64,000 bases of DNA from Mycobacterium sp. DL440 (GTDB taxonomy: Bacteria > Actinomycetota > Actinomycetes > Mycobacteriales > Mycobacteriaceae). Below, in pieces: positions 7,705 through 16,833 of the stretch (its first letter is position 1; every line of letters starts with the position of its first letter). Location of the stretch: positions 3,382,704-3,446,703 of the forward strand of contig NZ_CP050191.1 in assembly GCF_011745145.1 (NCBI RefSeq), written 5' to 3'. The notes below the pieces were generated by a model, which had not been told where the DNA came from, did no database searches, and saw only the letters and a list, made by a program, of their open reading frames with translations. The translations under genes and the position numbers were made by a program.

Positions 7705-8903
7705 CGGACGAACGCCGGCATCGAATCCCAGCCGCGGACCGTCGAAGTCGGCGACAATATGGCGTTGTCGAGATCGACGTCCCAGTCCGGGAAACGCTTG
7801 AGCATCTCCTCCAACGCGATCCGGCCCTCCAGCCGCGCCAATGCCGAACCCAGGCAGTAGTGGGTGCCCACACTGAACGCCAGGTGCTGGCGCTGCTCGC
7901 GGTGGATGTCGAAAACCTCACCGTCGGGCGGGAACTGGCGGCTGTCGCGGACGGCCGCGCCGATCAGCATCATCATCACACTTCCCTCGGGAACCGTCTG
8001 GCCGTGAAGCTCCACGTCGCGGGTGACGTAGCGGGCCACGTGCGGGGCCGGCGGCTCGAAGCGCAGCAATTCCTCGATCGCCTGCGGGATGAGCGCGGGA
8101 TTCTCGACCAATTGGCGGCGCTGATCCGGATGCTCGGCGAGTACCTTTGCCGCCCAGCCGATCAGCCTCGTGGTGGTCTCGTTACCCGCACCCGCCACCA
8201 CGTTGATGTAGATCAGCAGTTCTTCGCGGGTGAGGTTGCGCGTGACCCCGTGCTCGTCGGTGAACTCGACGTTGAGCAGGTCGGTCATGATGTCGTCGGA
8301 CGGGTTGTCCTTGCGCCAGTCGATGTAGGTCTCGAAGATCGAGCCGTCGACCAGACCGTCCTGGGCCGCCTTCATCGGCTTGCCCGCCTCGGTACGCATC
8401 TGATCGTTGCCGTGGTCGCGGATCATCTCCTGGTCGTCCTCGGGGATGCCCAGCAGCGCGCTGATCACCCGCATCGGCATGATCGCGCCGAAATCCTTGA
8501 TGAAGTCGATCTTGCCTGCGCCCACCAGCGGGTCCAGCGACTGGGCGCAGAATTCCCGGATCTTGGGCTCCAGCGCGTTGATCTTGCGGGGCGTGAACAT
8601 CCGAGCCAACAGCTTGCGATGCACGGTGTGGATTGGCGGATCCTCGAAAATGAGGGCGCCCGAAGGGATGTCGATGTTGGCCTTGATCAATTCGATGATC
8701 GCGCCGCGGGCCGAGCTGAACGTCTCGTGGTCGACGAGTGCTTTGTTGACATCGGCGAAACGGCTCAACGCATAGAAGTCGTACTGCTCGTTGTAGTACA
8801 GCGGCAATTCTTCACGGAGCCGGGCGAACGTCGGATACGGGTTGGCGTTGATCTCGACGTCGTAGGGATCGAAGTACACGTCATTGGTGGTGCTCACACT
8901 CAC
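7701..8903 (-). CDS. Cytochrome P450
   Basis: A 400-aa soluble P450. It has the heme-ligand signature FSVGTHYCLGSALAR (Cys350), the I-helix oxygen-activation motif AGAGNETTT and the ExxR pair in EELLRF. It hydroxylates a hydrophobic substrate with electrons from a ferredoxin; no ferredoxin gene is adjacent. It is first in a coupled pair with the phosphotransferase gene, and an inverted repeat lies just upstream (8934-8955). The arrangement suggests a hydroxylation-phosphorylation catabolic step controlled by a TetR-type regulator encoded elsewhere. Confidence 0.92.
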   Translation of the reverse strand: MSVSTTNDVYFDPYDVEINANPYPTFARLREELPLYYNEQYDFYALSRFADVNKALVDHETFSSARGAIIELIKANIDIPSGALIFEDPPIHTVHRKLLARMFTPRKINALEPKIREFCAQSLDPLVGAGKIDFIKDFGAIMPMRVISALLGIPEDDQEMIRDHGNDQMRTEAGKPMKAAQDGLVDGSIFETYIDWRKDNPSDDIMTDLLNVEFTDEHGVTRNLTREELLIYINVVAGAGNETTTRLIGWAAKVLAEHPDQRRQLVENPALIPQAIEELLRFEPPAPHVARYVTRDVELHGQTVPEGSVMMMLIGAAVRDSRQFPPDGEVFDIHREQRQHLAFSVGTHYCLGSALARLEGRIALEEMLKRFPDWDVDLDNAILSPTSTVRGWDSMPAFVR

Positions 8904-8933
8904 GGCGGTCCGCCTCTCTGAGGGCTGCGGAGA

Positions 8934-8955
8934 GTTACTTACCCGCGTAAGTTAC
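8934..8955. promoter_or_regulatory. Inverted repeat upstream of P450, probable TetR-type operator
   Basis: The sequence gttacttac-ccgc-gtaagttac has a perfect 6-4-6 core (acttac/gtaagt) and near-perfect outer bases. It lies 31 bases upstream of the P450 start codon, where a promoter-overlapping operator is expected. The regulator is not encoded next to it. Confidence 0.55.
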
Positions 8956-9017
8956 ACGGCGGGGCCACCACCGGACAAGACCGTACGGGGTTACGGCATG
9001 CCGTTCACCTGTAAGCC

Positions 9018-10031
9018 TCAGGTGCTGTCGCGAACGACGAGCCCGGCAGGGTCGCTGTCGTCGATGTCGGCGACCGTGGGATATCCGAGTTCGGCCATCA
9101 TGGCCGGCACCGCGGCATCGACAATGGTCTTGGCGTCGAATACGACGGAGGTCAGCGGCGGGGAACTCACCGCTCCCAGCGGTATCGCGTCGACCCCCAT
9201 GACCGCCAGATCGTCGGGGCAGCGCAAGCCGGCCCGGCGTATCCCGTGCAGCACCACGAACGCCGTCTCATCGCTTTGCGCACATACGGCCGTCACGCCC
9301 GCCGACACCCATTTCGAGACGACCGCGGCCGCATCGGACCCATCGGTGGCCATGCTGTCGACCTCGATCTCGGGCAGGCCATGCTCGCCGGCAGCCACCC
9401 GAAGGCCCGACAACCAGTAGTCACCGAGCGGCCGCAGCACCTCGCTGCCGGAATAGGCGAAGGCCAGGCGGGTATGGCCGCGCGACATGAGATGTTCCAC
9501 CCGCATCGCTCCGACGGTCAGATGCAGCGACCCGAGCGCGCGCAGCTTCTCGCTGCCCAGGTAGATCTGCGGAATCCTCGCCGCCTCGACAGCCGCGGAA
9601 GCAGCACCGGTGAGCGGGAACACCCCTGCAACAGCCAGAGGATCGAGGTTCGCCACCGCGTCGACGATGTTCTGGCCGTCATCCGTCTCGAGCTGCATCG
9701 ACAGCACGATGCCGTGCCGGCCCAGCGCGGTGGTGAGGCGGCTGCCGACCTCGAGAGGCAGTTCGCCCAGATCGGTCCGCGGCACGATGTAGAGCACCAC
9801 ACCGCTCCCCCCGACGGCGAGGTTGCGGGCCGCGAGGTTGGGCCGATAGCCCAGATCGGCCGCCGCCTTGCGCACCGCGGCCTGAGTCTGCTCCGAGATG
9901 CGTTGCCCTTGAACGTTGTTGAGGACATAGCTGACGGTCGCCGTGGAGACGTTGGCCAGCTTGGCAACGTCGGCTTTCGTCGGGCGCAGCCCGACTTTCG
10001 AACCCGTCGGGCGTCCTCGTGTCGTACTCAC
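9018..10031 (-). CDS. LacI family transcriptional regulator
   Basis: A 337-aa repressor. The N-terminal helix-turn-helix ([20 protein letters not shown], residues 18-37) and the hinge NLAARNLA are followed by a periplasmic-binding-protein-like sensor domain. It starts at GTG 10031, which overlaps the transporter stop by four bases, so it is co-translated with the upstream MFS transporter and probably controls it in response to the transported ligand. The ligand is unknown. Confidence 0.9.
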   Translation of the reverse strand: MSTTRGRPTGSKVGLRPTKADVAKLANVSTATVSYVLNNVQGQRISEQTQAAVRKAAADLGYRPNLAARNLAVGGSGVVLYIVPRTDLGELPLEVGSRLTTALGRHGIVLSMQLETDDGQNIVDAVANLDPLAVAGVFPLTGAASAAVEAARIPQIYLGSEKLRALGSLHLTVGAMRVEHLMSRGHTRLAFAYSGSEVLRPLGDYWLSGLRVAAGEHGLPEIEVDSMATDGSDAAAVVSKWVSAGVTAVCAQSDETAFVVLHGIRRAGLRCPDDLAVMGVDAIPLGAVSSPPLTSVVFDAKTIVDAAVPAMMAELGYPTVADIDDSDPAGLVVRDST

Positions 10032-11365
10032 GGTGTCATCGTGGCACGTTGCTGATCCGACGGGTCGTCCACGCCACGCATTGGTTGCCCCGCACTCTCG
10101 CGCAACGTCAGGACGGTGGCCACCGAGACGATGCCCGCGGCAACCAGATACAGCGCGGGCGCCAGGTTGTTGCCGGTTGCCGCGGTGAGCCAGGTGACCA
10201 CGTACGGGGTGGTCCCGCCGAACAACGCCACCGCGATGTTGTAACCGATCGAGAAACCGCTGTAGCGGACCCTCGTGGCGAACAGTTCCACACCGGCCGT
10301 CACCGCCGTCGCGACGTACACCGATTCGATGGCGGCCAGCAGGCAGTGTCCGACGATCGCCGCCGCCACCGAGCCCGAATTCATCAGCAGGAAAAGCGGA
10401 TACGCCAGCACCACGAATCCGGCGGAGCCTGCGATCAACAGCGGTTTGCGCCCGATCCGGTCCGACAACGCAGCCAACGGCAGGATCAGGATCAATGCCA
10501 CCAGGCTGGCCAGGCTGATCGAGACGAACGCCTGCATCTTGCTGAAATGCAGCGCCTTGATGAAGTAGGTCGGCAGGAACGTGAACACGACGTAGTACCC
10601 GACGTTGAACACGATGAACAGTCCGATGACTTGCAGGATCGCGCGCCGCGCCGTGCCCACGGCTTCGCGCAACGGCGAGGTGGACACCCGATCGGCCTCG
10701 TCGAGCTTGGCGAACTCAGGGGTGTCATCGAGCCGCAGCCGGATATACAGACCGACCAGGCCGAGCGGCGCGGCCACCAGGAACGGGACGCGCCAGCCGT
10801 AGTTCTCCATCGACTCCGGCGGTAGAAAAGCCTGCAGGAGCGTGACGGTGACGGAGCCCAGAAGGAAACCCAGCACCCCCGACCACGCGATGAACGTGAC
10901 GGTGAGCCCGCGCCGTCGGGTACTCGCGTACTCGGCGAGATAGACTGCACCGCCGCCGTATTCGCCGCCGGCCGAGAACCCCTGCAGACACCGCAGCAGG
11001 AGTAGGAGCAGCGGCGCAGCCACACCGATGGTGGCGTAGGTGGGCAGCAGGCCGATGCCGAGCGTGGCGGCCGACATCAGCAGGATCACCACGGCGAGCA
11101 CCCGCTGACGCCCCAATCGGTCGCCCAGCGGGCCGAATACGAATCCACCAAGTGGACGCATGAAGAATGCAGCGGCGAAAATGGCGAAAGTGTTGAGCAG
11201 CGCGGCTGTTTCGTTTCCGGCAGGGAAGAAGTTCCCCGCGATGTAGGTCGCCAGAAAGCCGTAGATGGCGAAGTCGAACCACTCGACCGCGTTGCCGATG
11301 GACGCGCCGACGATCGCTTTGCGCACGGTGGGGTCGATGCCGTTGTTTCGCTTCGGTGCCGTCAA
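10028..11365 (-). CDS. MFS transporter, metabolite:H+ symporter (ProP/ShiA-like)
   Basis: A 445-aa, 12-helix transporter of the MHS group. Markers are [13 protein letters not shown] at the start of helix 1, [18 protein letters not shown] in loop 2-3 and [14 protein letters not shown] in helix 4. Such proteins import organic acids or osmolytes with protons. The called start is TTG 11365; an in-frame GTG at 11326 would give a 432-aa protein. The TTG sits only four bases after a stable hairpin whose 3' arm contains the GAGAGG Shine-Dalgarno-like bases, so translation may be structure-controlled. The gene is coupled to the LacI gene downstream. Confidence 0.88.
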   Translation of the reverse strand: MTAPKRNNGIDPTVRKAIVGASIGNAVEWFDFAIYGFLATYIAGNFFPAGNETAALLNTFAIFAAAFFMRPLGGFVFGPLGDRLGRQRVLAVVILLMSAATLGIGLLPTYATIGVAAPLLLLLLRCLQGFSAGGEYGGGAVYLAEYASTRRRGLTVTFIAWSGVLGFLLGSVTVTLLQAFLPPESMENYGWRVPFLVAAPLGLVGLYIRLRLDDTPEFAKLDEADRVSTSPLREAVGTARRAILQVIGLFIVFNVGYYVVFTFLPTYFIKALHFSKMQAFVSISLASLVALILILPLAALSDRIGRKPLLIAGSAGFVVLAYPLFLLMNSGSVAAAIVGHCLLAAIESVYVATAVTAGVELFATRVRYSGFSIGYNIAVALFGGTTPYVVTWLTAATGNNLAPALYLVAAGIVSVATVLTLRESAGQPMRGVDDPSDQQRATMTP

Positions 11366-11369
11366 CAGA

Positions 11370-11402
11370 AAACTCGCCTCTCGGATCGCGAGAGGCGAGT
11401 TT
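11370..11402 (-). terminator. Hairpin after ahpC-ahpD, next to the MFS start
   Basis: A perfect 14-bp stem (aaactcgcctctcg and its complement) with a 5-base loop, followed on the minus strand by TTTCTGTT. It lies 62 bases downstream of the ahpD stop and fits a terminator for the ahpC-ahpD transcript. Because its 3' arm abuts the MFS start codon and holds the only ribosome-site-like bases, it may also attenuate MFS expression. Confidence 0.65.
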
Positions 11403-11463
11403 ATCTGTTTTGGTTATGCGCATAAGCCTCGTTCTCGGAGGCTGGAGCCTACGGGCTTGGGCG

Positions 11464-11997
11464 TCAGACTCCGGCGAGCGCGTCGGCGGTGAGCAATGCC
11501 TGGGCCACCCCGGAGACGATCGACGCCAACCGAATGGCCTCGAAGATCGTCGTGCGGGACACCTCGGCGTCGCGGAGCACGGTCTCGTGCGCCGACAAGC
11601 AGTGCCCGCAACCGTTGATCGCCGAGACTGCCAGCGACCACAGCTCGAAATCCGCCTTGGGCACACCCGGGCTCGCGATGATGTTCATCCGCAAACCAGC
11701 CCGCAGGTCGTCGTAACGGCCGTCGAGCTGACCCTTGGTGCGGTAGAAGACGTTGTTCATCCCCATGATCGAGGCAGCGCCGAGGGCGGCGTGGTAGGCC
11801 TCCTCGCTCAGCACGTCCAGGGCGTCCTCGGAGATCTCTTTCAGCAGCTGCTGCGATTTGGTGGCTGCCGCCGTAGCGACCAGCGCACCCCACAGCTGTT
11901 GCTCATTGAGCTCCGTGGACTTCACGATGCTGCCGAAGTTGAGCTTGAGATCCTTTGCGTACTCCGGCAGCGCTTCCTTGATGTTGTCGACGCTCAT
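11464..11997 (-). CDS. ahpD: Alkyl hydroperoxidase AhpD
   Basis: A 177-aa protein of the carboxymuconolactone-decarboxylase-like fold, the same length as the M. tuberculosis enzyme. The catalytic [11 protein letters not shown] places Cys130, Cys133 and His137 as in the studied homologue, with Glu118 and His132 also conserved. It reduces oxidised AhpC, passing electrons from lipoamide components in that system. The start is two bases downstream of the ahpC stop, so the pair is one operon, followed by a hairpin at 11370-11402. Confidence 0.96.
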   Translation of the reverse strand: MSVDNIKEALPEYAKDLKLNFGSIVKSTELNEQQLWGALVATAAATKSQQLLKEISEDALDVLSEEAYHAALGAASIMGMNNVFYRTKGQLDGRYDDLRAGLRMNIIASPGVPKADFELWSLAVSAINGCGHCLSAHETVLRDAEVSRTTIFEAIRLASIVSGVAQALLTADALAGV

Positions 11998-11999
11998 GA

Positions 12000-12587
12000 T
12001 TAGACCGCCTCAGACAACAGCTCACCGGCGTCCAGCGTCGGGTCGCCCTTCTTCCAGTTGCAGGCGCACAGCTCGTCGGACTGCAGCGCATCGAGCACGC
12101 GCAGCACCTCGTCGACGTTGCGCCCCACCGAACCGGCGGTCACGGAGACGAACTGGATCTCGTTGTTGGGGTCGACGATGAAGGTGGCCCGGTCGGCGAC
12201 GCCGTCCGCGTTGAGCACGCCGGCCGCAGCGGTGAGTTCACGCTTGAGGTCCGAAACCATCGGGAAAGGCAGCTTCTTCAGGTCCTCGTGCTGCGCGCGC
12301 CACTGGAAGTGGACGAACTCGTTGTCCACCGAAACACCGATCACCTTGGCGTCGCGATCCTCGAAGTCTTCATTGAGCTTGCCGAACGCGGCGATCTCGG
12401 TCGGGCACACGAAGGTGAAGTCCTTGGGCCAGAAGAAGATGATCCGCCACTTGCCGTCGTCATCCTTGTTGGTGACGCGGGTGAAATAATCGTCGGGCTG
12501 CTTGGCGTCGACCTTGGACAGATCTCCGCCAACCACGGCCGTCAGGTCGTATTCCGGGAACTGAGAACCAATCGACAAAAGTGCCAT
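12000..12587 (-). CDS. ahpC: Peroxiredoxin AhpC
   Basis: A 195-aa 2-Cys peroxiredoxin. The peroxidatic Cys61 is in FTFVCPTE; Cys174 and Cys176 in LCACNW are the extra resolving cysteines typical of mycobacterial AhpC. It detoxifies organic peroxides and peroxynitrite in the cytoplasm and is regenerated by AhpD, encoded next. No oxyR-like gene is divergent from it, unlike in several other mycobacteria; the upstream region instead holds a perfect 17-bp palindrome. Confidence 0.97.
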   Translation of the reverse strand: MALLSIGSQFPEYDLTAVVGGDLSKVDAKQPDDYFTRVTNKDDDGKWRIIFFWPKDFTFVCPTEIAAFGKLNEDFEDRDAKVIGVSVDNEFVHFQWRAQHEDLKKLPFPMVSDLKRELTAAAGVLNADGVADRATFIVDPNNEIQFVSVTAGSVGRNVDEVLRVLDALQSDELCACNWKKGDPTLDAGELLSEAV

Positions 12588-12615
12588 TGCAAGCTATCCA
12601 ATCTCACGCTGATTT

Positions 12616-12632
12616 TCTGGAATCATTCCAGA
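12616..12632. promoter_or_regulatory. Perfect 17-bp palindrome upstream of ahpC
   Basis: The sequence tctggaat-c-attccaga is an exact 8-1-8 inverted repeat, 28 bases upstream of the ahpC start. Size, symmetry and position fit an operator for a dimeric regulator, possibly peroxide- or metal-responsive. The regulator is not identifiable from the window. Confidence 0.6.
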
Positions 12633-12822
12633 TTTACTACTCAATCTTGGACCCCGCCGATGGCTATAGCAACTCACTGAGCCGTGATTATGCCCACAAA
12701 CGACATCAGTGTGAGCTGGGCATCACGACCGTCACCGGATCCGGCCAGATCGGCGGGCGATGCCCAAAGTCGGCGCGAACAGGTAGAACTGGCTGGGGTG
12801 TATCGCGTGGAAGGCGGATCAG

Positions 12823-14256
12823 TTGGCGAGGCTTCGCTGGTGGCTCGGTCTGGCCTGTTGTGCGGCGCTGCTGGCCGGTTGCGGGAACGCCACCGTGATC
12901 GGGGGCAGGGCGACGTCGATGCTGTTCCTACCCGACCGGGTAGGCGGCCTGCCGGTGACCGACGGCCACAGCGGCACCCGACCCGAGGCGCCCGCGCCGA
13001 CCCGCCGGGCCGAGAACACCGACGGCGGGCAGATCGACGACCTGGCCCTGCTGGCCATCGACGACATCGAGGACTTCTGGTCGCAGAACTACACCGGTGG
13101 GTCACTGCCGGGAACCTTCACCCCCGTTTCCCGGCTGGTGTCGTTCAACTCCGATGCCTCCCCCGGGCTCGAGATCTGCGGCCAGAACACGGTCGGGCTG
13201 ACCAATGCCTTCTACTGCCTCAAGAGCGACGTGATGGCGTGGGACCGTGGCGTCGCGATTCCGGTGGCGGCGCAATATTTCGGCCAGATGGGTGTGGTCG
13301 GGGTGATGGCCCACGAGTACGGCCACGCCGTCCAGCAACAAGCGCGGCTGATCAACGAGAGCACGCCCGTGCTGGTGGCCGAGCAGCAGGCCGATTGCCT
13401 GGCCGGGGTCTACCTCCGCTGGGTGGCCGCCGGAAAATCGCCGCGCTTCGAGTTGAGCACCGGCGACGGGCTCAACCACGTCCTGGCCGGGCTGATCTAC
13501 ATCCGTGATCCCCTGATGACCCGGATCGACGCCACGCTCACCGGCAACGAGCACGGGTCCGCGCTGGACCGGGTCAGTGCCTTCCAGATCGGCTTCAGCG
13601 GCAACGTCGACCAGTGCGCGGCCATGGACTCCGATGAAATCACCAAGCGTCGCGGTGATCTGCCGAAATTCCTCGACTTCTTCGGCGGCCAGCAGAGCGC
13701 CAACAGCACGATCACGGCGAATCTGTTGGACCAGACCATGCAGTCGCTGCGGCAGGTCTACGCACCCATCAACCCGCCCACGTTGAGTACCGAGCCGAGC
13801 GCGTGTCCCGACGCCGGACCGTCTCCGCCGGCGTCCTACTGCCCGGCGACCAACACCATCGTGGTCGACCTGGATGGACTGAAAGCCCTAGGGGAAGCCA
13901 GAAGCGAAAACGACGAACAGGAGCTCCTGCAGGGCGACAACTCGGCGATCTCCGTTCTGACATCGCGGTACGCCATGGCGGTACAACACGAGAGGGGCCT
14001 CCCGCTGGACACTTCCGTGGCCGCGATGCGTACGGGCTGCCTGACCGGCGTGGGTCAGGCCAGGATGGCCGAGCCCGGTCTGCCGATCACGTTGTCAGCC
14101 GGTGACACCGACGAGGCGATCAGCAGCCTGCTCACCAACGGGCTGGCCGCCAGCGACGTCAACGGCAGGGTGCTGCCGGCGGGGTTTACCCGCATCCTGG
14201 CCTACCGGTCCGGCCTGCAAGGCGATGACGCACAGTGCTACCAGAGGTTCCCGTAA
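12823..14256 (+). CDS. Putative neutral zinc metallopeptidase, lipoprotein
   Basis: A 477-aa exported lipoprotein. The signal peptide ends in the lipobox LLAGC with Cys20. The zinc motif HEYGH (His164-His168) in MAHEYGHAVQQQ, followed by a VAEQQADC stretch, places it in the putative neutral zinc metallopeptidase group. Paired cysteines suggest disulfides outside the membrane. TTG 12823 is preceded by GGAAGG at 8-base spacing and has no better in-frame alternative. A clear paralogue lies at 44502-45944 with the same architecture and a matching C-terminal TNGLAASDVNG stretch. The substrate is unknown. Confidence 0.85.
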   Translation: MARLRWWLGLACCAALLAGCGNATVIGGRATSMLFLPDRVGGLPVTDGHSGTRPEAPAPTRRAENTDGGQIDDLALLAIDDIEDFWSQNYTGGSLPGTFTPVSRLVSFNSDASPGLEICGQNTVGLTNAFYCLKSDVMAWDRGVAIPVAAQYFGQMGVVGVMAHEYGHAVQQQARLINESTPVLVAEQQADCLAGVYLRWVAAGKSPRFELSTGDGLNHVLAGLIYIRDPLMTRIDATLTGNEHGSALDRVSAFQIGFSGNVDQCAAMDSDEITKRRGDLPKFLDFFGGQQSANSTITANLLDQTMQSLRQVYAPINPPTLSTEPSACPDAGPSPPASYCPATNTIVVDLDGLKALGEARSENDEQELLQGDNSAISVLTSRYAMAVQHERGLPLDTSVAAMRTGCLTGVGQARMAEPGLPITLSAGDTDEAISSLLTNGLAASDVNGRVLPAGFTRILAYRSGLQGDDAQCYQRFP

Positions 14257-14283
14257 GCCGATGAGTCCAGTCGAGAAGAAACG

Positions 14284-14835
14284 ATGAACGGTCCCGAGCA
14301 GCCGTGGTGGGCGCGGCCGGGTGGCGCGCCCATGCCGGGCGGCACGCCGCCACGGCCGGCATGGACACCCCCGCCCGCGCGGCAGCCGTCGCCGCCCCAG
14401 CCGCCACAGCACCATGCGCGGCCCGCACCGCCGCCCCAGTACCAACCACGGCCGGCACCACAGCCGCCGTCTAGGCCGCAGCCCAACCCCCGGCCCAAGC
14501 ACGCCGACCGACGTCTGCTCATCGGGGCGGCGATCGCCGTCGTGACAGTCGCGGTGATCGGCGCCGGACTGTGGGTGTGGAGCCGCGCGGACACCAACAG
14601 CACCCGACTCGACGTCCATCAGGCCGAGTCCGGGGTGGCACAGATCCTGTCCGATCCGATCAACGGCTACGGGGCCAACCGCGTCGTCGCAGTGGCGTGC
14701 AACAACGGCCAGAATCCGGTCGTGCGGACCGGCGCGACGTTCACATGCGCGGTTGAGATCAACGACACGCTGCGCAGGGTGATCGTGGAGTTCACCGACG
14801 ATAACGGCACTTATGCCGTGGACGGGCCTCGATAA
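14284..14835 (+). CDS. Proline-rich membrane-anchored DUF4333 protein
   Basis: A 183-aa protein. Residues 1-72 are rich in Pro, Gln and Arg; one transmembrane helix spans roughly 79-98 (LLIGAAIAVVTVAVIGAGLW). The outer domain (about 105-183) with VVAVACNNGQ and TFTCAVEIND matches the DUF4333 pattern of two cysteines. DUF4333 proteins are frequent in mycobacteria and of unknown function. It starts 27 bases after the metallopeptidase stop in the same direction, so the two are probably co-transcribed at the cell envelope. Confidence 0.8.
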   Translation: MNGPEQPWWARPGGAPMPGGTPPRPAWTPPPARQPSPPQPPQHHARPAPPPQYQPRPAPQPPSRPQPNPRPKHADRRLLIGAAIAVVTVAVIGAGLWVWSRADTNSTRLDVHQAESGVAQILSDPINGYGANRVVAVACNNGQNPVVRTGATFTCAVEINDTLRRVIVEFTDDNGTYAVDGPR

Positions 14836-14929
14836 ATAGAGACGCACGACACATTTTCCGAGCCTCGTGACAACCCACACCTGACCGCGCTGCCAGGCTT
14901 TATTAGAGCCGCTATTAGTCTTACCGGTT

Positions 14930-16762
14930 ATGGGTCGGGATCCCGCTGCAACCAGTGCTGTTGATACGTCGACGTCGAACATCGAAAATTACGTCCGCGA
15001 CGACGGCACGATTGTCGTACCCGACGGCGTCACCCTGACGTCGTTCCTGGATCGCAATCGGTTCATCTACGGGGACCAACCGTCCTACCGATTCCTCGAC
15101 TACTCGACGGATCCCGACGGCCGCGCCATCGAGCTCAGCTGGAACGCCCTGTGGTCGCAGGTGTGCGCTGTCGGCGCCCGACTGCAGCAGGTCACCCAGC
15201 CCCGCGACCGGGTAGCGATCCTGGCCCCGCAGGGCGTCGAGTACGTCGCGGCGTTCTTCGCAGCGGTGCACGCCGGCAACGTCGCCGTCCCGCTGTTCGC
15301 GCCGGCCCTGGCCGGTCACACCGAGCGGCTGGCCGCCGTGCTGGCCGACGCCAAACCCACCGTGGTGCTCACCACGACCTCTGCGGCCGAGTCGGTCCGC
15401 ACCTTCATCAAGACGCTGCCCGCCGCCGAGCGGCCCCGCGTGATCGCCGTCGACGCCGTCCCGGACACGCTTGCCGAGATGTACGTCAGCCCCACGGTCG
15501 ACACCGACGACATCGCCTATCTGCAGTACACCTCCGGCTCGACCCGCACGCCCGCCGGTGTGGAAATCACCCACCGCAACGTGTGCACCAATGTCATCCA
15601 GATGGTCCTGGCCGGCGACCTCGACACCGGTATCCGCAGTGTCAGCTGGCTGCCGCTCTACCACGACATGGGCCTGATCATGGTCATGTTCCCGGCGCTG
15701 TGCGGTGGCCACATCAGCCTGATGGACCCGATGGCGTTCGTCCGCCGCCCGTACCGCTGGATCAAGCGGTTGGCCGAAGAGGCTGCCCACGGGCGCACCT
15801 TCGCCGCGGCTCCGAACTTCGCCTTCGAGCTGGCTTCCGAGCGCGGCCTGCCGCCCGAGGGTGAGACGCTGGACATGTCCAACGTGGTCACGCTCCTCAA
15901 CGGGTCCGAACCGGTCACGATGACCGCTGTCGAGAAGTTCACCTCCGCGTTCGCCCCGTATGGGCTGCCCGCCACCGCGATCAAGCCGTCCTACGGCATG
16001 GCCGAGGCCACCCTGTCGGTGGCCAGCATCGCACCGAGTGCCGCGGCCAGCGTCGTGTACCTCGACCGCGACCAGCTCAGCGCCGGGCGCGCCGTGACCG
16101 TCGCTCCCACCGACGAAGGCGCTGTGGCCCATGTGTCCTGCGGGCAGCCCATTCCGAACCAGTGGGCGGTGATCGCGGGCCCCGATGGCGACGAGTTGGC
16201 CGATCGCACGGTCGGCGAAATCTGGCTGCACGGCAACAATGTCGGCCAGGGTTACTTCGGCCGCGCCGAGGAAAGCGAGCGGGTGTTCGGCAACAAGCTG
16301 CAGACCCGACTCGAGACAGGTAGCCACGCCGGGGAAGTGCCGGACAACGGGCATTGGCTGGCCACCGGCGACCTCGGCGTCTACATCGACGGCGAGCTGT
16401 ACCTCACCGGCCGGATCAAGGACATGATCCTGATCGACGGACGCAACCACTACCCACACGACATTGAGACCACCGTCAGCGCGGCCTCCCCTGCGGTGCG
16501 CTCGGGCTATGTCGCCGCGTTCTCGGTGGACGGGGACCGCGGCGAGGAACTGGTGATCGTCGCCGAGCGGGCCGCCGGGGCCGGACGCGCCGAGCCCGGT
16601 CCGATCGTCGACGCGGTGCGTGCCGCCGTGTCACGCCACCACCAGATCCGGGTCGCCGATGTGCGCATGGTCGCCGCCGGCGTGATCCCCCGGACGACGA
16701 GCGGCAAGCTGGCCCGAAATGCTTGCCGCGCTGAATATTTGAGCGGGAAGTTCGACAAGTAG
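14930..16762 (+). CDS. Fatty-acyl-AMP ligase (FAAL, FadD32/FadD26-like)
   Basis: A 610-aa adenylate-forming enzyme. LQYTSGSTRTPAGV, SWLPLYHDMGL and NGSEPV are the FAAL-type versions of the motifs. The insertion before the hinge (QTRLETG...WLATGDLG) is what distinguishes acyl-AMP ligases from CoA ligases; the C-terminus has PRTTSGKLAR. FAALs load fatty acyl adenylates onto polyketide synthase or NRPS carrier domains. No such partner gene is in the window, so this is an orphan. Its promoter region is relatively AT-rich (tttattagagccgctattag) and no strong ribosome site is visible. Confidence 0.9.
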   Translation: MGRDPAATSAVDTSTSNIENYVRDDGTIVVPDGVTLTSFLDRNRFIYGDQPSYRFLDYSTDPDGRAIELSWNALWSQVCAVGARLQQVTQPRDRVAILAPQGVEYVAAFFAAVHAGNVAVPLFAPALAGHTERLAAVLADAKPTVVLTTTSAAESVRTFIKTLPAAERPRVIAVDAVPDTLAEMYVSPTVDTDDIAYLQYTSGSTRTPAGVEITHRNVCTNVIQMVLAGDLDTGIRSVSWLPLYHDMGLIMVMFPALCGGHISLMDPMAFVRRPYRWIKRLAEEAAHGRTFAAAPNFAFELASERGLPPEGETLDMSNVVTLLNGSEPVTMTAVEKFTSAFAPYGLPATAIKPSYGMAEATLSVASIAPSAAASVVYLDRDQLSAGRAVTVAPTDEGAVAHVSCGQPIPNQWAVIAGPDGDELADRTVGEIWLHGNNVGQGYFGRAEESERVFGNKLQTRLETGSHAGEVPDNGHWLATGDLGVYIDGELYLTGRIKDMILIDGRNHYPHDIETTVSAASPAVRSGYVAAFSVDGDRGEELVIVAERAAGAGRAEPGPIVDAVRAAVSRHHQIRVADVRMVAAGVIPRTTSGKLARNACRAEYLSGKFDK

Positions 16763-16833
16763 CCCTCGCCTTGGCGTGGTTGGCCGCGCCGAATGCGACG
16801 CTATGGTCGTGATCCGGCGCGCGTGGCGCGACC

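Noticed and set aside
14921-16459. 512-codon open frame on the minus strand
   Set aside because: Antisense shadow of the FAAL gene; composition is typical of GC-rich reverse frames and no motif is present.
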